Assembly (NCBI RefSeq): GCF_905475395.1
Contig: NC_058337.1
Span: 129,973,960-130,037,959 of the forward strand
Length of the DNA stretch: 64,000 bases
Source: Chrysoperla carnea
Lineage: Eukaryota > Arthropoda > Insecta > Neuroptera > Chrysopidae
Direction of reading: 5' to 3'
The notes under the pieces are model-generated. The model did no database searches. It had not been told where the DNA came from and saw only the letters and a list, made by a program, of their open reading frames with translations. Of the stretch, positions 12,201 to 21,247 are shown piece by piece. The translations under genes and the position numbers were made by a program. Numbering within the stretch: position 1 is the first letter of the stretch; every line of letters starts with the position of its first letter.

Positions 12201-13755
12201 CAAAATGAAATTCGTAAGCGTAAAAAATGTTTAATAACAATACATAAATTAAAAACTTAAAGAAACCCCCGACACACAATCATGTCCGATCAATTGATCG
12301 AGAGTGTTCTTAGCTATATTTTAAAAAAAGCTGCTCAGCTGTTTGAAGATTATCATCACCCCTTTTCTATTTGTTATCGGATACTGAACGCTAAAATCTA
12401 ACTTGTAAAATAGCTAAGAACAATTCCACCAAATTACCTTCCAAACATAAAAAATTCAAATCGGTTCATAGCTTAGAACGTAGGATGTCACAGACAGACA
12501 CACAGATACATAAACACGTTAAACTTATAACATCCCTCTTTTAGTCGGAGATCAAAAATAAATGTTCAGAAGACCAGATTTCCGCTGGGGTATACCATTG
12601 ATTTGTGTGTGTGTGTGTTTTTTTTTTCTCTTAAAACGACTAAATTATAATCATAACTAAAGAATCTTCGACCAAGAGAATTTATGGCCCCCCGAAAGTG
12701 CACAGATAAAAATAAAATTCTTTTTCAGGTTGATTTTCAAATGAGTATTTTCACATCACCAGTAATAGATTTACACTATTTCATATTCACCAGTCCAGCC
12801 GAAGAAGTTCGCATCAATCATATGGAAAAACTTTTACAGCATTATCATTCTTCTTTAGTTAAAACGATTGTTCAGTTAGGAAGTTCACCGGACGAATTAC
12901 GAGTTCCTACATATGATCAATTAGTTGCAGAGTTTCATAAAAGAGGCTTTTATGGTAAGATTAAAATCAAGTAATCTTTTTCATTATTTTTTACTAATCC
13001 TAAGGAAAATGGCTTTTTCTTTTTAAATATAAGGCTTAAAAAATGGTGATCCAATTTCAGTTTCCTATATGTTTGCAACTCTGTAAATTAGAATGCTTTG
13101 AAACTTTCGCTTGACTAACGCTCAACGCTTAAATTGTTCACTTGTTATATAGAAGTAGCAATTCCGTAGGAACTGTGTATAGATTTTTACGGGAAGATTG
13201 TAGCCAATTAAATTCTCCTAGTGACCGAACAATTCGAATCATTGTGCAAAATCTCGAGTAAATTTTAAGCGTTGAAGACGGGGTAAGGTGTGTTTTCTTA
13301 AGATTCGTGTTTATATCAATAAAACTCGCAACTTTGGAGCACCTAAAAGCTAAGAATATAGCTGAAATAACTCCCTGAAGCTTGCGAAAAGTCCTGGAAA
13401 ATTACCTCATACGAATAAACTGGTGCAGAAGGCCCAGAGGTGGGCATTTGCCTAAAATCAACTTTTAAAATAAAAATTATTTACTTTTTAAAATCAAATG
13501 AATATGGAATGGTTTATGCACTTCAAAAAAGTGGCAAGAGATCTAACGTACTCTCTTATTTTAGGTGTTTTAGCTTCGGTCATTATAATGCCAATAATTC
13601 GTGCACCACCCAGAGAAGATGCATCAATTGAAGGCATTATTAGTGCTGATATGGATCAGACATTTGTAAATTCTACGTATAATGCTCCAGAGTATAGAAA
13701 AACAATGTCTAATTTACTACCATATTTTGATAAGAAAGGCTATTTAGATTTTTAA
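9296..13755 (+). CDS. Ecdysteroid kinase-like protein (EcKL/CHK-kinase-like family), isoform ending in the first terminal exon
   Basis: Six in-phase exons: 9296-9611, 9885-10078, 11848-11971, 12035-12213, 12729-12954 and 13565-13755, giving 409 residues, usual for the family. Features of the aminoglycoside-phosphotransferase-like fold are present: a nucleotide-loop region GENFTSDMYR (40-49), the beta-3 Lys in LIVKL (Lys69), Glu88, the Brenner motif HGDTWINN (His247, Asp249, Asn254) and the DFG-equivalent DFQ (273-275). Family members phosphorylate small secondary alcohols; a silkworm member phosphorylates ecdysteroids, and others are proposed to act in detoxification, so the substrate here is unknown. 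All catalytic residues are intact. The introns carry a foldback element, a transposase remnant and a Rep-B copy. A duplicated final exon follows at 14229-14419. Confidence 0.92.
9679..9722. repeat. Fragment of a Rep-C MITE arm in EcKL intron 1
   Basis: The phrase 'tttcaactttgatgattaat' followed by 'tttgttataacttt' matches, in reverse complement, the outer arm of the Rep-C copy at 54855-55045 and the left end of the 62799 copy. Only one arm is present. Confidence 0.45.
10101..11416. mobile_element. Foldback DNA element with 519 bp inverted arms, inside EcKL intron 2
   Basis: The left arm 10101-10619 and right arm 10898-11416 are reverse complements of equal length with only a few mismatches, for example A/G at 'tgtgcaacgc' and C/T at 'gagctagcgc'. 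The termini are 'agatcccgctgcagattggt' and its complement. The spacer of about 278 bp has no coding potential. I could not see a clear target-site duplication. The near identity of the arms suggests a recent insertion or arm-to-arm gene conversion. It is non-autonomous; the superfamily cannot be assigned by eye. Confidence 0.9.
12262..12560 (+). repeat. Rep-B dispersed repeat in EcKL intron 4
   Basis: It starts 'aaacccccgacacacaatca' and ends 'cctcttttagtcggagatca', enclosing 'gatcgagagtgttcttagct', 'cagctgtttgaagattatc' and 'cacagacagacacacagata'. The copy at 48550-48905 has the same order of blocks in the same orientation. This wording is widespread in insect genomes as a non-coding transposon tail; I do not assign a class. 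Confidence 0.65.
13048..13450 (+). pseudogene. Tc1/mariner-like transposase remnant (Rep-D), internally deleted, EcKL intron 5
   Basis: Two coding blocks remain in different frames. The first resembles the N-terminal helix-turn-helix of the family: NSVGTVYRFLRED, then PSDRTIRIIVQNLE. The second resembles the C-terminal tail: TLEHLKAKNIAEITP, a stop, SLRKVLENYL and CRRPRGGHLP. The central DDE catalytic core is absent. The same two-block structure recurs at 46195-46610. The family assignment rests on the look of these conserved blocks. Confidence 0.6.
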
Positions 13756-13841
13756 GACACGCACGATTTTTATAAGACGCACTTTTAAATTAAATTAATA
13801 TGTTCACAAAGAATTGATGTAATTTAGTATTTTTGGAAAAT

Positions 13842-13853
13842 AATAAAAATAAA
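13842..13853 (+). terminator. Polyadenylation signals after the first EcKL terminal exon
   Basis: Two overlapping AATAAA hexamers (13842-13847 and 13848-13853) lie about 90 bases after the stop at 13755. They support independent 3' end formation for the isoform ending there. Confidence 0.6.
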
Positions 13854-14228
13854 TGGGTTCTTGAGAAAAAGACAGAAGTGAAACTTCACTCGCTTTATAT
13901 TAAAACAAAATTTATATAAATAAATGAATGATTGCGTGCTTTTTTCCTTTTTTCCTGCAAGAGAGAGTGTTCATATATAGCCACATCAAATGGAAGTAGG
14001 AGCCGGTTTTTTGAGATTTTTGGTAAACATTTTTGGAATCGTTTTGCATCAGAATTGAATATAATAAAATAATAATTACCAAACTTTTTAACTTGTAAAC
14101 ATTTCTGAAGTTCGACCAAGGATAATCAAAAGTTCTTTGACGATAACAAAACGCACATACCCTGTACCTTATTAGGTATTGTCAAAATGGTAAAAAATAT
14201 TGTTTAAAGTATTCGAATTCTTTTTTAG

Positions 14229-14419
14229 GTGTTGTAGCGTCGGCTGTTATAATGCCAATAATTCGAGCACCACCCAGAGACGATGCCTCACTTGATGGTA
14301 TTTTTAGTGATGATGTGGATCAAGGATTTGTGGATTTTATGTATAATAATTCAGCGTACAGAGCTACAATGTCAAATTTATTGCCATATTTTGATAAAAA
14401 AGGATATTTAGATATATAA
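14229..14419 (+). CDS. EcKL duplicated terminal exon (alternative last exon)
   Basis: This exon has the same length (191 nt), entry phase and stop position as 13565-13755. It is preceded by a good acceptor ('aattcttttttag'). Its product starts GVVASAVIMPIIRAPPRDDA and ends LLPYFDKKGYLDI, about 71 percent identical to the first copy over 63 residues. Both copies are open and both are followed by AATAAA signals, so the locus appears able to make two EcKL isoforms differing only in the last 63 residues by splicing exon 12729-12954 to either one. No upstream EcKL exons lie between the two copies, so it is not a separate complete gene. Decay of one copy cannot be excluded without transcripts. Confidence 0.75.
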
Positions 14420-14503
14420 GAGTTGATTATAGAGATGATTAGATTAATTGTTAATTTTGTTTAAAAGTTTTAGAATAATTGTTGTAAATAGTATTATTGG
14501 AAT

Positions 14504-14509
14504 AATAAA
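14504..14509 (+). terminator. Polyadenylation signal after the second EcKL terminal exon
   Basis: An AATAAA lies 85 bases after the stop at 14419, the same spacing as after the first terminal exon. Confidence 0.55.
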
Positions 14510-14717
14510 TAATATGTTAAGTTTAAGATTTATTTTGAGAATTCTTTGACAGCCTGATTGTTCAAATCCCAAATTTTACTCGTTAATAAAGAATCCAGAA
14601 AGTTGAAATTGTGTATCGTATATTTCAAGGGAAAACTTCGTAAAAAAATAATATTTTCTTCAAAATTGAGTTTTTTAATTTTTTTTTTTTTTTTAATAAT
14701 AATACTTTATTTAGAAT

Positions 14718-14974
14718 TATTAAGGTTTATGCGTTAGTGGAAGGAGTTATTATTTATAAGAAATAATTAATGATAAACACAATTTTATTTGATACGATTA
14801 ATTTAATATAAACAGATTAGAAATTATATAAATTGAACACATGTCAATACTGTATCATAGAAACAGAGATAGAGATAGATATCTATTAGAAAGAGTAAGG
14901 AAAACTAATACTCTAATCACTAGATCAATCAATATATGACGGACGAGTTTGGCGGAAAGATTTGAACTCTAACA
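14718..14974 (-). repeat. Copia 3' LTR
   Basis: It runs as a direct copy of 19242-19498 with no difference seen by eye. The minus-strand ends are TGTTA and TAATA, an imperfect short inverted repeat. Confidence 0.95.
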
Positions 14975-14986
14975 CTCCCCTCTCAA
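14975..14986 (-). other. Copia polypurine tract
   Basis: On the minus strand the 12 bases directly before the 3' LTR read TGAGAGGGGAG with one preceding T, a purine-rich primer for plus-strand DNA synthesis. Confidence 0.75.
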
Positions 14987-14997
14987 ATCGAACGTCA

Positions 14998-16323
14998 TCA
15001 GAGTCTGTCAATTAGTTTTAATCCTAATTTTTGTACACATTTCTCATGACTAGTACGACATAATGGCTTAGTTAAGACATCCGCAGTCATCTCTTGAGTT
15101 GGAATATGTTGAACATCCACTAAGTTGTTCTTTATTGCACTCCTGATGAAATGATATCTTATATCAATGTGTTTCGTCCTCTTATGAAACATAGGATTAT
15201 TGGCTATACATTCAGCACCTCTGTTATCAGTATAAAGTCTGATATTGCTGAGTTCTTTTAGACCAATCTCAATCATTAAGCTTCGAAGATGTAGAGCTTC
15301 TTTGAAAGCTTCTGCTAGGCTAACATATTCAGCCTCTGCTGTAGATAATGCAACTGTTTGTTGCTTCTGAGATCTCCATGAAATAGCTGCGTTGCTCAAT
15401 ATGAAACTATATCCAGAAAATGAGCGACGATCTGCAGGATCATTTCCCCAATCAGCATCAGAATAGCCAACAATTGAATCATTTGACTTAGTATATACTA
15501 AACCCAAGTCTTTGGTTCCAGCTAGGTATCTTAGGACTCTTTTTGCCTTTACAACATGATACCTTTTAAAACAGGTCGTGAATTGTGCCAATCTAGCTAC
15601 AGTATTCGATATATCAGGTCTTGTAGCTACTGATAAATACATTAAAGCACCAATAAGTTCACGATAAGGAAATTTTTCTTGAGAATTATCAGCTGAGTCT
15701 TCTTCGACATCTTCATATACTTTTAATTCAGACGGAGTCGAAACCTTATTGCACTGGCTCATACCAAAACGTTGAAGAATATCTAGGATGTAGCTTCTTT
15801 GTTGTAGCACCACTTTATCTTTGGTTTGTGTTATTTCAAGTCCTAAACATGACTTTGCTAATCCAAGATCTTTAACTTCAAATGTTTCTCCTAGACCTTG
15901 TTTAATTTCTTCAATCCATCTGACATCTTTTGAAGCAATTAAAATGTCATCTACATACAATAGTAGAAACAATACATCACTATTGCGTTGAGCATAATAA
16001 AGGCATGGTTCGCCACACGTTGTAGTTAATCCAATTTCTTTCAACCTTTTATCAATAGCTTCATTCCATTTTCTTCCACCTTGACGAAGACCATATAAAG
16101 CTTTGTTGAGTTTACAGGCATCACCACCATCCTTTATAGCTTTTAAAAGTTTCTTAGCTTTGAACTTCATATTTTGATCATTACCTTGATTAATTCGATG
16201 AAGCATTTGTTCCAACATATCTGGCATTTCCATAATAACTTCTTCATCGAGTTGACCATTCAGATAAGCAGTAACTATATCAATTTGATGCACCTGAAGG
16301 CCATATCTAGCGGAAATAGCCAT
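14998..16323 (-). CDS. Copia pol, reverse transcriptase and RNase H portion (downstream of frameshift)
   Basis: This 441-residue frame begins inside the reverse transcriptase palm: QIDIVTAYLNGQ near the start, ALYGLRQGGRKW, then the catalytic LLYVDDILIAS. The connection and RNase H follow, with GYSDADWGNDPADRRSFSGY, TALSTAEAEYVSL and the terminal VLTKPL block. It is not an independent gene: its upstream part lies in the neighbouring frame (16350-19172), and the two are separated by a one-base shift near 16360. The initial Met is simply the first in the open stretch. Confidence 0.93.
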   Translation of the reverse strand: MAISARYGLQVHQIDIVTAYLNGQLDEEVIMEMPDMLEQMLHRINQGNDQNMKFKAKKLLKAIKDGGDACKLNKALYGLRQGGRKWNEAIDKRLKEIGLTTTCGEPCLYYAQRNSDVLFLLLYVDDILIASKDVRWIEEIKQGLGETFEVKDLGLAKSCLGLEITQTKDKVVLQQRSYILDILQRFGMSQCNKVSTPSELKVYEDVEEDSADNSQEKFPYRELIGALMYLSVATRPDISNTVARLAQFTTCFKRYHVVKAKRVLRYLAGTKDLGLVYTKSNDSIVGYSDADWGNDPADRRSFSGYSFILSNAAISWRSQKQQTVALSTAEAEYVSLAEAFKEALHLRSLMIEIGLKELSNIRLYTDNRGAECIANNPMFHKRTKHIDIRYHFIRSAIKNNLVDVQHIPTQEMTADVLTKPLCRTSHEKCVQKLGLKLIDRL

Positions 16324-16349
16324 TAACAGACGAATAGACTCTAGTCTTG

Positions 16350-19172
16350 CTACTGGGGCAAACGTTGATAGTCAACTCCAAATCTTTGACTGTACCCCTT
16401 AGCAACTATCCTGGCTTTGTAACGATCTGTATTACCGTTTGGTAGATACTTCTTTGTGAGGACAACGCGAGATCCAACTATATTTTGTCCTTGGTTGTGT
16501 TTGACAATATTAAATGTATCATTTTTGATCAAACTCGTTACTTCAGCTTGAATTGCTCGTTCCCAGGCTTCCTTTTCGTCACTATTTAAAGCTTCATTTA
16601 TGGAAACCTCTGCTACACCAGCAAATAGCTCATCATTATCATTATCATTATCATTATTATCAACATTATCATCACCAACTTCACCATCTGGAATACCCCC
16701 ATCACTAGTTTGTGATTTGCTAAATATCTTTCTTGGTCGGCCTCTGAAACCTGTACGTAAAAATCTAGGTCTGCCACGACCCCTTGGAGGTTGCTGATTT
16801 AATGGTGCAGATCTTGGTGTTTTAGTTTGACTAGACGGGCTGCTACTTGATTTACTTATCTTCGGACTTTTCTTCGGGCTAAGTCCCTGCTTATTTGTAG
16901 TCTCAACAGACTGTATCACATTATCACTGCTTGATGAGGCATCTTCACTATCTTCATCTTCATCATCGACGAAATCTACCAGTTTTTCTTCTTTAGACAA
17001 CTCTAAATTGTCTTTTACAAATTTAACATCTCGAGCAATCACAGTTTTTCTGGCATCAGGTAACCACACCCGGAATCCTTTTGCTTCACGTGGATAACCT
17101 ATAAATATACCTTTCGTTGATCTCGGAGCAAGCTTATCTTTAGTTGGAAGCTTGTCTAACACATATACCGGAGATCCAAAAATATGTAATTCAGATAAAT
17201 CGGGTTTCCTTCCTTTCAACTTCTCATATGGAGACATTCCACCCAGAGCAGACGTTGGCGATCTGTTACGTATATAACAAGCTGTGGCTACAGCATCAGC
17301 CCAAAATGTCTGGGGAAGTTTTGATTGCAGTAACAGACATCTCGCCATCTCAACAATAGTACGGTTAAATCTCTCTGCGACTCCATTTTGTTGAGGCGTA
17401 TGTGGAATCGTAAGCCGACGTTGAATACCATATCTCTTAAGTAGACCATCAAATTCATTACTCAGGTACTCTTTACCGTTGTCTGATTGGAGATATTTAA
17501 TTCTTTTCCCAATCTGGTTCTCCATATGACTCTTATATTGGTCAAACGCCGAAATTACTCCACTCTTTCGTCCTAGAAGGTATACTTCCGACCATCTAGA
17601 GGCATCATCTATAAATGAAACAAAATATTGAGCCCCATTTAGCGATTGCACTCGCATTTTACCAACAACATCTGAGTGTACGATTTTTAACAGCTCACTG
17701 CATGGTGATTTACTCTTTGTGTATGGTAGACTGGTCATCTTTCCTCTAATACAAATGTCACACTCAGGAATCTCAATCTTTCCAGCATCTAGACCTATGG
17801 TATCTTTGATTATTTTTGTCACATCTCTGTAGTTTAAGTGACCCAATTTCTCATGCCATGATCGTAGATCATCTTGACTAACATGAGCAGATACCTTAGC
17901 AAACTGGGAACTCTGTGAAAGAAAATATAAATTATTCTTTCTAATTGCACTGAGTCTTACCCTACCTTCTTGATCCATAATTACAGCAGAATCTTTGGTA
18001 AAAGTGACACTATGACCACTATCAGTAATTTTTGCAACTGATACTAAATTAGATCTAAGATCAGGAACAAATAAGGTATGTTTTAATTCTACCACCTTTG
18101 GATATCCATTATTATGCAAAGGTATCACAACCTTTCCTGACCCTTGTACATCTGTTGACGAATTACTGGCTAAATGTAGTTGTCCACCGACTGATTCTTT
18201 CCAATCTTCGAACTTGGTTCGGTCATTACACAAATGACTAGTACACCCACTATCTAAAATCCATGGTTCATCTGATATTAACTTGCATTGATTGTTAACT
18301 CGAGAAACAGCTCCAAAGCACACAGCGTATGACTCATCTGCTGTATTTGCTGCCTGACTTCTCTGACCACGTCTATTGGAATTATTATTTCTCCTTGGTT
18401 CCTTACAATCTGGTGATTTGTGACCAGGAGCTCCACAATTATAACACTTTATATCACGATTTTTATTTGGTTTACTATTGCTCTTATTAAACTTGTTGAA
18501 CCTAGTTGCCTTATTATTATTTCTGCTAGCCATAGCACCTGCTGCTTGTACCACTTCATCACTATTTTGTGTGTCAGCATGTTCTAAGATTTTTGCTTTT
18601 AGAATATCAGCTGATGGCAATTCATCACGAGCTTCTATTGCCAATCTAAACTGCTCAAAACTAGCAGGCAAGCTGTAAAGCAATGCAATGGACACAACAT
18701 CTGGATGAAAATTAATTTTCATAGCAGCCAACTTATCTAAGGCACCGAAAAATCGTCGAATGTGTTCTCTCACATCACCTCCTTCTTGAAGTTTAGTGAA
18801 TAACAAAGTCTTCAATAACTGTACCTTCTTCAAAGGACCTTGAGGTGCAAAAACACTAGCTAATTTAAGCCAAACCTCTCTGGAAGTCTCACAATCTCCA
18901 ACATGATGCAATTCATCTGCTCCAATAGACAAAATTAGATCTGCTTTTGCTAGTTGGTCTTTTTCAATCCACTGATCACGTTCAATTTGCCTCGTGGCGG
19001 CATCAGCTCCAGTTGAGCATGATGGAATAACTTTTGTACCATCAACATAGCCCCAAACACCATTCTTCACTAGCAAAGCTTGAGCATGAATTTTCCAGGA
19101 ATCATAATTGTCCTTTTTCAGCTCACAGATCTTAATTATACTCATAATTAATTTCTTATAAATTGACGGCAC
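16350..19172 (-). CDS. Copia gag-pol, gag through start of reverse transcriptase (upstream of frameshift)
   Basis: A 940-residue frame. Domains in order: copia-type gag (about 1-200, with NYDSWK near 22), CCHC zinc knuckle (Cys243, Cys246, His251, Cys256), aspartic protease DSGCTSH (307-313), the GAG-pre-integrase HHCC zinc site (His440, His445, Cys471, Cys474), and integrase DDE residues Asp501, Asp564 and Glu600. A low-complexity acidic and basic linker follows (around 730-850), then the first RT block (KAWER-like, KARIVAKGYSQRFGVDY). Translation then leaves frame and stops after YQRLPQ. A start at Met10 (MSIIKICELKKDNYDSW) may be the natural one. The shift looks like loss of a single base in a short A run, so this copy probably cannot make full-length Pol. 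Confidence 0.95.
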   Translation of the reverse strand: MPSIYKKLIMSIIKICELKKDNYDSWKIHAQALLVKNGVWGYVDGTKVIPSCSTGADAATRQIERDQWIEKDQLAKADLILSIGADELHHVGDCETSREVWLKLASVFAPQGPLKKVQLLKTLLFTKLQEGGDVREHIRRFFGALDKLAAMKINFHPDVVSIALLYSLPASFEQFRLAIEARDELPSADILKAKILEHADTQNSDEVVQAAGAMASRNNNKATRFNKFNKSNSKPNKNRDIKCYNCGAPGHKSPDCKEPRRNNNSNRRGQRSQAANTADESYAVCFGAVSRVNNQCKLISDEPWILDSGCTSHLCNDRTKFEDWKESVGGQLHLASNSSTDVQGSGKVVIPLHNNGYPKVVELKHTLFVPDLRSNLVSVAKITDSGHSVTFTKDSAVIMDQEGRVRLSAIRKNNLYFLSQSSQFAKVSAHVSQDDLRSWHEKLGHLNYRDVTKIIKDTIGLDAGKIEIPECDICIRGKMTSLPYTKSKSPCSELLKIVHSDVVGKMRVQSLNGAQYFVSFIDDASRWSEVYLLGRKSGVISAFDQYKSHMENQIGKRIKYLQSDNGKEYLSNEFDGLLKRYGIQRRLTIPHTPQQNGVAERFNRTIVEMARCLLLQSKLPQTFWADAVATACYIRNRSPTSALGGMSPYEKLKGRKPDLSELHIFGSPVYVLDKLPTKDKLAPRSTKGIFIGYPREAKGFRVWLPDARKTVIARDVKFVKDNLELSKEEKLVDFVDDEDEDSEDASSSSDNVIQSVETTNKQGLSPKKSPKISKSSSSPSSQTKTPRSAPLNQQPPRGRGRPRFLRTGFRGRPRKIFSKSQTSDGGIPDGEVGDDNVDNNDNDNDNDELFAGVAEVSINEALNSDEKEAWERAIQAEVTSLIKNDTFNIVKHNQGQNIVGSRVVLTKKYLPNGNTDRYKARIVAKGYSQRFGVDYQRLPQ

Positions 19173-19228
19173 GTGTTAGTGTAACCTCAATTTTCTCACT
19201 ACAATTTTGCATATAATTAACTGACCAC

Positions 19229-19241
19229 TGGGCCCATAACC
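19229..19241 (-). other. Copia primer-binding site
   Basis: Immediately inside the 5' LTR the minus strand reads GGTTATGGGCCCAG, the sequence used by Drosophila copia, which primes from an internal fragment of initiator tRNA-Met instead of a tRNA 3' end. Confidence 0.8.
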
Positions 19242-19498
19242 TATTAAGGTTTATGCGTTAGTGGAAGGAGTTATTATTTATAAGAAATAATTAATGATAA
19301 ACACAATTTTATTTGATACGATTAATTTAATATAAACAGATTAGAAATTATATAAATTGAACACATGTCAATACTGTATCATAGAAACAGAGATAGAGAT
19401 AGATATCTATTAGAAAGAGTAAGGAAAACTAATACTCTAATCACTAGATCAATCAATATATGACGGACGAGTTTGGCGGAAAGATTTGAACTCTAACA
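19242..19498 (-). repeat. Copia 5' LTR
   Basis: A direct copy of 14718-14974. It should contain the element promoter; no core element is asserted. Confidence 0.95.
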
Positions 19499-20110
19499 AG
19501 AATATTACAATTCTTTATAAAGGAAATTCAAGTTTTAGAAATAAGAAAAAAAGAAAAAAACAAACTCAATGTTAAAAAGAAGGAGGGAAAAACGAAAATT
19601 AATTATTTAATTTCTACATGCAAAAGAGAAACATGATCAGCCCAGAAGTTATCGATGGAATCGCTATTGATCTAGTAGGAAGGAACGTATCAACAATATT
19701 GTTCTAACAAGCCAGAAAACTCTTTTTATATGTCCGATGCTCATGTCATGTAACATCTTTTCCAGATCAGTTTGGTTGCAGCTAGCTTTTTGAAAAAAGA
19801 TGAAACGCTCGTAATTATAAACCGGGCAGATACAAAGCAAATGAACAAGACTCTCTTTTTCGTTTAAGCTGCAGAGGGAGCAATTAGTTTCTTGATCAAT
19901 AGTGTAGCTTAGATTGTTAATAACGATTCTTAAAATTTTATGGTTTGTGGTACGTAACTGCGCAAATACTCGTATAAATTGTATTGGACAAGTAAATGAT
20001 AGATATGCTTGCGATCCTTCCGAAAAGGTCAAGTGCTATATGGGCTATGCTCAGATGATGTAATTCTTGTCATATCCCTTTGCCTGTTATTTTTGAAGTT
20101 CTCTTAAAAC

Positions 20111-21247
20111 CAATTATATTTTTTCATTCAATTGAGTTGATTCAGGATTCTTATTGGAAAATTAATTGGAGTGAAAGGTTCCAAAATAAAAGCTTTATAC
20201 GTCAACTTATTTAAAAAATTTATTATATATTTTACAATTTTTTTTGGTTGATTTAATATAAAAATTTACAGAATTTTTTAAAATATATTACAAAAAATAA
20301 GCGTTTACATTATTTTTAAATATTTATCATATTTTTATTTTTTCACAGAAAATAAATTACTAAAAATTAATTTTTTTTATTAAATCTCCATGATTTTGGA
20401 AGGCATTGTGTGGCCAAACTAAATTAACAATTTTTGCTTGAAATCTTGCAAGAAATTTTGGATTTAGGAGAAAATAGATCGGATAAAATAGACTCGGAAA
20501 AGATAAACCGAAAAAAATTTCTGTGTTCCATTTTTGAACGCAAAGGCTAAGAACTTCAGAACCCAACCATCTCCTCTATAGTCGACAAATTCAACCAACT
20601 GGGCTTTGGGTCTATTTTTGGCGATTATCGAAATTTTATTATTTTACAGATTCTTCCATTAGATCAACTTTAATCACCATCTTCGGGGATGATTGTTTCC
20701 ACGAATAAGCGAATTCAAAGAAAATTCTCATATAAAAAATATGTACATACACCACACACGAAAAAGTTTATTTCAAATCAAGTTTGATTTGATTTAACCG
20801 AATAAAGTAAAAAAAAAAATGTACTTGACTTCCCTAGCAAAGTATCGCCCGATTTGTGTCGAAATTTCAAACATCTATTAACAAAGAAGGACCTATGTGC
20901 TTTCGTAATGGGAAATGGCTTTTGGACAAACTATCTAGCAGATCTTAATTAGTAAATCAAATCGCAACAAATAGCATGTTCTAAAAATTCGAGTTGATAT
21001 ATTTGGAGTCGAAGCTCAAGCGTAAGTAATAACATACGCCTTCGTGGGATTACATTCGGCATAATATTCGTATGGTAGTATTTTTGAATAAATTTAGAAT
21101 AAAAATAAGCAATTTTTCCTTAGGAATTTTTGGATTAAGAAGATTTTATCGAGAATTTGAACGAAAGCTATATATTCCCACGAAAAAGTTTGTTGTAGAA
21201 TTTCGTTGGGTGTTTTTCTTATTTATATTTTTAATAAAAACTAAAAA
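20111..21247. other. Intergenic region between LINE remnant and LRR gene
   Basis: AT-rich with no supported exon or RNA gene. The 3' UTR of the minus-strand LRR gene should occupy its upper end. Confidence 0.5.

Larger units (their letters stand above)
14718..19498 (-). mobile_element. Full-length Ty1/copia LTR retrotransposon
   Basis: The element is 4781 bp, bounded by two 257 bp LTRs that look identical, and flanked by the 5 bp target duplication AGAAT (14713-14717 and 19499-19503). On the minus strand the LTR starts TGTTAGAGTTC and ends CCTTAATA. Next to the 5' LTR is a primer-binding site of the Drosophila copia type (GGTTATGGGCCCAG), and next to the 3' LTR a purine tract (GAGAGGGGAG). 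Domain order is gag, protease, integrase, RT, RNase H, diagnostic of Ty1/copia. LTR identity indicates recent insertion, but pol is interrupted by one frameshift near 16360. Confidence 0.97.
14680..20110 (-). mobile_element. LINE (non-LTR retrotransposon) remnant split by the copia insertion
   Basis: On the minus strand, 20032-19664 encodes a 122-residue fragment typical of the C-terminal end of LINE ORF2: RVFAQLRTTNHKILRI, then a Cys/His motif CSLCSLNEKESLVHLLCICP. Its 3' UTR runs down to 19499, is interrupted by the copia element, and resumes at 14717 with AATAAAG, TATTATTATT and a poly(A) run of about 16 ending near 14680. The copy is 5'-truncated; recognisable sequence fades near 20110. 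The clade is not determined. Confidence 0.7.

Noticed and set aside
4386..12627. TG runs near 4390 and 12603 as a paired structure
   Set aside because: Independent simple repeats; no relation beyond composition.
16600..16797. Plus-strand Ser/Leu-rich frame inside the copia element
   Set aside because: Antisense of the acidic repeat region of gag-pol; composition mirrors the repeat.
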